Shown: positions 61,557 to 64,000 of the stretch, in pieces
How the letters are laid out: each line of letters opens with the position of its first letter
Position numbering within the stretch: position 1 is the first letter of the stretch
Source of the DNA: Bradyrhizobium sp. ORS 285
GTDB lineage: Bacteria > Pseudomonadota > Alphaproteobacteria > Rhizobiales > Xanthobacteraceae
Direction of reading: 5' to 3'
Assembly (NCBI RefSeq): GCF_900176205.1
Contig: NZ_LT859959.1
Span: 1,798,001 to 1,862,000 of the forward strand
DNA length: 64,000 nt
Made by a program: the position numbers and the translations under genes
Notes under the pieces: model-generated
Told to the model about the DNA's origin: nothing
Databases searched by the model: none
Seen by the model: the letters and a program-made list of their open reading frames with translations, nothing else

Positions 61557-62353
61557 TGAACGCGCCTGCGAGCGGCTCCGACGATCTCATCTATGCCGTC
61601 GACGACGGCATCGCCAAGATCACCTTCAACCGGCCGCAGGCGCGCAACGCGATGACCTTCGCGATGTACGACCAGATGGCCTCGATCTGCGAGGCCATCA
61701 ATGCCGACCGGTCGATCAAGGCGCTGATCCTGACCGGGGCAGGCGACAAGGCCTTCGCCTCCGGCACCGACATCTCCCAGTTCCGCGCCTTCAAGACGGC
61801 CCAGGACGCGCTTGACTACGAAGCACGGATCGACCGCGTGCTCGGCACGCTCGAGCTGTGCCGCGTGCCTGTCATCGCCGCGATTGCAGGTGCCTGCACC
61901 GGCGGCGGCGCCGGCATCGCCGCATGCTGCGACATCCGCATCGGCACCGAGAGCACACGCATCGGTTTTCCGATCGCGCGCACGCTCGGCAATTGCCTGT
62001 CCATGTCAAACATTTCGCGCGTGGTCTCATTGATCGGGCCGGCGCGCACCAAGGATCTGATTTTCAAGGCGCGGCTGGTCGAGGCGCCGGAGGCGCTCGC
62101 GCTCGGCCTGCTCAACGAGATCGTGCCCGATGCCGACACGCTGCAGGCCCGCGCGCTGGAGACGGCGAAGCTCGTCGCCTCGCATGCGCCGATCACGCTC
62201 GAAGTGACCAAGGAGGCGGTGCGCCGCATCCGCCGGACGTTGTCGCGCGACGAGGGCGAAGACCTGATCCTGCGCGCTTACATGAGCGAGGATTTCCGCG
62301 AGGGCATGGACGCCTTCCTGAACAAGCGGACGCCGAATTGGAAGGGCAAGTAG
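61556..62353 (+). CDS. Enoyl-CoA hydratase/isomerase family protein
   Basis: The 265-residue crotonase-family protein has ITFNRPQARNAMTF, GDKAFASGTDISQF and AAIAGACTGGGAGIAACCDIR. Its start overlaps the preceding aminotransferase stop (TGATG), so the two are translationally coupled. The substrate is not a standard fatty acid by context; crotonase family members also hydrate, isomerise or hydrolyse diverse acyl-CoA. A role in a carboxylate pathway that yields glyoxylate or a hydroxyacid is inference. Confidence 0.88.
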   Translation: MNAPASGSDDLIYAVDDGIAKITFNRPQARNAMTFAMYDQMASICEAINADRSIKALILTGAGDKAFASGTDISQFRAFKTAQDALDYEARIDRVLGTLELCRVPVIAAIAGACTGGGAGIAACCDIRIGTESTRIGFPIARTLGNCLSMSNISRVVSLIGPARTKDLIFKARLVEAPEALALGLLNEIVPDADTLQARALETAKLVASHAPITLEVTKEAVRRIRRTLSRDEGEDLILRAYMSEDFREGMDAFLNKRTPNWKGK

Positions 62354-62437
62354 TCCGATGCCGGTCTTGCGACCTTATGCCGAGGTCATGGGGCCGCATC
62401 ACGCTTGTGTTCTTGAACTGACCACAATAAGCCAGCA

Positions 62438-62454
62438 GTATCCTGGTAGGATAC
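62438..62454. promoter_or_regulatory. Inverted repeat before the transporter gene
   Basis: GTATCCTGGTAGGATAC has perfect 7-base arms around GGT, 31 bases before the transporter binding protein start. It differs from the ATTGCATGCAAT palindromes, so a second regulator may act here. Confidence 0.55.
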
Positions 62455-62485
62455 AAGCCGGCGCTTTGAACGGGGATGAAAACAC

Positions 62486-63472
62486 GTGCGTAACCTGATC
62501 AAGATCGCGGCCACCACGGTGGCCCTTTTCGCTAGCGCGCCGGCCTTTGCCGGCTGGGAGCCGACCAAGCCGGTCGAGATCGTCGTCGCCGCCGGCGCCG
62601 GCGGCGCCTCCGATCAGATGGCCCGCATGATGCAGGCCGCAATCCAGAAGAACAACCTGCTGAAGCAGCCGGTCGTCGTGTCGCTGAAGGGCGGCGCGTC
62701 CGGGGCCGAAGCACTGATGTACATGAAGTCCAGCGACGGCGACGCGAACAAGGTGCTGATCGCCTATTCGCTGATCTACATGCTGCCGCTGTCGGCCAAG
62801 CTGCCGTTCGACTGGCGCGAGCTGTCGCCGGTCGCCGTCATCGCGCTCGACCAGTTCGTGCTGTGGGACAATGTCAACGGCCCGAAGACCGTCAAGGAGT
62901 TCATCGACGCCGCCAAGGCATCGAGCTCGCCGTTCAAGCTCGGCGGCACCGGTTCGAAGCGCGAGGATCACGTGCTCACCGTGTTCCTCGAGAAGAAGAC
63001 CGGCGCGAAGTTCTCCTATCTGCCCTACAAGTCCGGCGGCGAGGCCGCGACGCAGCTCGTCGGCGGCCATACCGAAGCCAACGTCAACAACCCTTCTGAG
63101 AATCTCGAAGTCTGGCGCGCCGGTCAGGTGCGTCCGCTCTGCGTGTTCGACAAGGAACGCATCTCCTACACGACCAAGGTCACGGAAACGCAGTCCTGGA
63201 ACGACATCCCGACCTGCAAGGAGCAGGGCCTCGACGTGCAGTACCTGATGCTGCGCGGCATGTTCCTGCCGGGCAAGGTGACGCAGGAGCAGCAGGAGTT
63301 CTACGTCGACCTGTTCAGCAAGCTGGTGCAGACGCCGGAATACAAGGACTACATGGAGAAGCAGGCGCTCAAGCCGATCTTCCTCACGGGCAAGGACATG
63401 ATCCAGTTCCTCGAAGAGGACGGCTCGCTCAACAAGCAGCTGATGACCGAAGCCGGCTTCGTCGCGAAGTAG
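62486..63472 (+). CDS. Tripartite tricarboxylate transporter binding protein (TctC/Bug type)
   Basis: The 328-residue precursor has a signal peptide (LIKIAATTVALFASAPAFAG) and a TctC/Bug fold start EIVVAAGAGGASDQMARMMQ, with the substrate loop and closing helix typical of the family (PYKSGGEAATQLVGGH). It binds carboxylates for the TctAB membrane subunits. The GTG start at 62486 has a GGGGATG site. It directly precedes the TctB-type gene and belongs to the module with the aminotransferases. The exact substrate is not evident. Confidence 0.9.
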   Translation: MRNLIKIAATTVALFASAPAFAGWEPTKPVEIVVAAGAGGASDQMARMMQAAIQKNNLLKQPVVVSLKGGASGAEALMYMKSSDGDANKVLIAYSLIYMLPLSAKLPFDWRELSPVAVIALDQFVLWDNVNGPKTVKEFIDAAKASSSPFKLGGTGSKREDHVLTVFLEKKTGAKFSYLPYKSGGEAATQLVGGHTEANVNNPSENLEVWRAGQVRPLCVFDKERISYTTKVTETQSWNDIPTCKEQGLDVQYLMLRGMFLPGKVTQEQQEFYVDLFSKLVQTPEYKDYMEKQALKPIFLTGKDMIQFLEEDGSLNKQLMTEAGFVAK

Positions 63473-63497
63473 CACGGGGCCAAGGGGAGCAGGACCG

Positions 63498-64000
63498 ATG
63501 TCCAACGCTGAGCTCGAGATCGCGGTCGACGATCCGACCGCGCCGGAGGAGAATTCTCCGTCCGTCACCTCCAACCGTGCCGTGGACGTCGGCGTGTCGC
63601 TGCTGCTGCTCGCGCTGGCCGTCGTGCTGGCCTGGGACAATTGGCGGACCGGGGCATCCTGGGACTCCACCGGGCCGGAGCCCGGCTACTTCCCGTTCTA
63701 TCTGTCGGTGATCCTCGGCGGCGCCAGCCTGTACGGAATCGGCGCCGCGTTCCTGTCGAGCAAGGAGGCGGTCGAGACCTTCGTCACGCGGGCGCAGCTG
63801 CGCCGGGTGATGGCGGTGTTCGTGCCGACGCTGCTGTTCTGCATCGCCATGCAGTTCCTCGGCATCTACGTCGCGAGCTTCCTGTTGATCGCCGGCTTCA
63901 TGCGGATCGTCGGCAAGATCGCGATCTGGAAATCGCTGCTCACGGCGTTCCTGTTCAGCGCCGTGATGTTCGTGACGTTCGACATCATCTTCGACGTGCT
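63498..64000 (+). CDS. Tripartite tricarboxylate transporter small subunit (TctB type), partial
   Basis: The gene runs off the right edge; 167 residues are seen. It has a polar N-terminus, then four membrane segments (VGVSLLLLALAVVLAWDN and later MAVFVPTLLFCIAMQFL), with the TctB pattern DSTGPEPGYFPFYLSVIL. It is the small membrane subunit; the large TctA subunit gene is expected beyond the edge. It follows the binding protein gene by 25 bases, with GGGGAGCAGGA before the ATG. Confidence 0.85.
   Translation, partial: MSNAELEIAVDDPTAPEENSPSVTSNRAVDVGVSLLLLALAVVLAWDNWRTGASWDSTGPEPGYFPFYLSVILGGASLYGIGAAFLSSKEAVETFVTRAQLRRVMAVFVPTLLFCIAMQFLGIYVASFLLIAGFMRIVGKIAIWKSLLTAFLFSAVMFVTFDIIFDV

Noticed and set aside
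1..64000. tRNA, rRNA, CRISPR arrays, integrases
   Set aside because: I found no cloverleaf-like or spacer-repeat pattern and no integrase in the gaps; a tRNA search program was not run, so this is a reading, not a proof.

Overview
The window looks like a chromosomal segment of a high-GC alphaproteobacterium, most likely Bradyrhizobium or a close relative. The basis is the gene families present (PHA synthase with phasins, an OpgC-type protein, an FnrN-type regulator, FixK/FNR boxes, DUF418, paired serine-glyoxylate aminotransferases, a tripartite tricarboxylate transporter) and intergenic palindromic repeats of a type I recognise from Bradyrhizobium genomes. The genus is an inference from memory, not from a search. 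I saw no rRNA, tRNA, CRISPR array or prophage.

Left end (1-4.1 kb): a tight minus-strand operon encodes a GNAT-like acyltransferase, an MFS transporter, a YqcI/YcgG-family protein (relatives are heme-dependent N-hydroxylases) and a cupin cut by the window edge. It is divergent from a GlxA-type AraC regulator. The N-hydroxylase plus cupin pairing is the best candidate here for an undescribed small-molecule pathway. From 4.2 to 18.9 kb lie small proteins, a phasin, a cytochrome c, an OpgC-family acyltransferase, arginase, malic enzyme, an NRAMP-type transporter, a large hybrid histidine kinase, a predicted outer-membrane protein and several tiny membrane proteins.

From 19 to 35.7 kb is a low-oxygen and carbon-storage island: CoA-transferase, CBS/BON protein, phasin-like protein and PHA synthase, a kinase-like AAA protein with an alcohol dehydrogenase, an acyl-CoA ligase/acetyltransferase fusion, an Mla-type lipid transport operon, a cytochrome c, an FnrN-like [4Fe-4S] regulator, a 34-residue membrane protein and a second Crp-family regulator. 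Seven perfect TTGA-N6-TCAA boxes sit in the gaps of this island, and two more lie upstream of the malic enzyme and of a small zinc-ribbon protein. The simplest reading is one FNR/FixK regulon with the fnr-like gene inside it.

From 35.7 to 45.8 kb come an orphan TRAP binding protein with its GntR regulator, a molybdopterin oxidoreductase, a transporter/acyltransferase/acyl-ACP synthetase triple fusion behind strong palindromic operators, a lipase-like hydrolase and an enoyl-CoA hydratase. Two near-identical IS1182-type elements then lie head to tail (46.3-49.7 kb), inserted in a palindromic repeat block.

The right part (49.7-64 kb) begins with a DUF418 membrane protein, GNAT, VOC, SDR and metallo-hydrolase genes. 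It ends in a catabolic module: a GlcG/HbpS-type protein, a 984-residue FAD/Fe-S dehydrogenase, a GntR/FCD regulator flanked by two copies of the palindrome ATTGCATGCAAT, two serine-glyoxylate aminotransferase paralogues, an enoyl-CoA hydratase and the start of a tripartite tricarboxylate transporter operon that runs off the right edge. Together these could import a carboxylate, oxidise a 2-hydroxyacid and transaminate glyoxylate. The substrate cannot be read from sequence.
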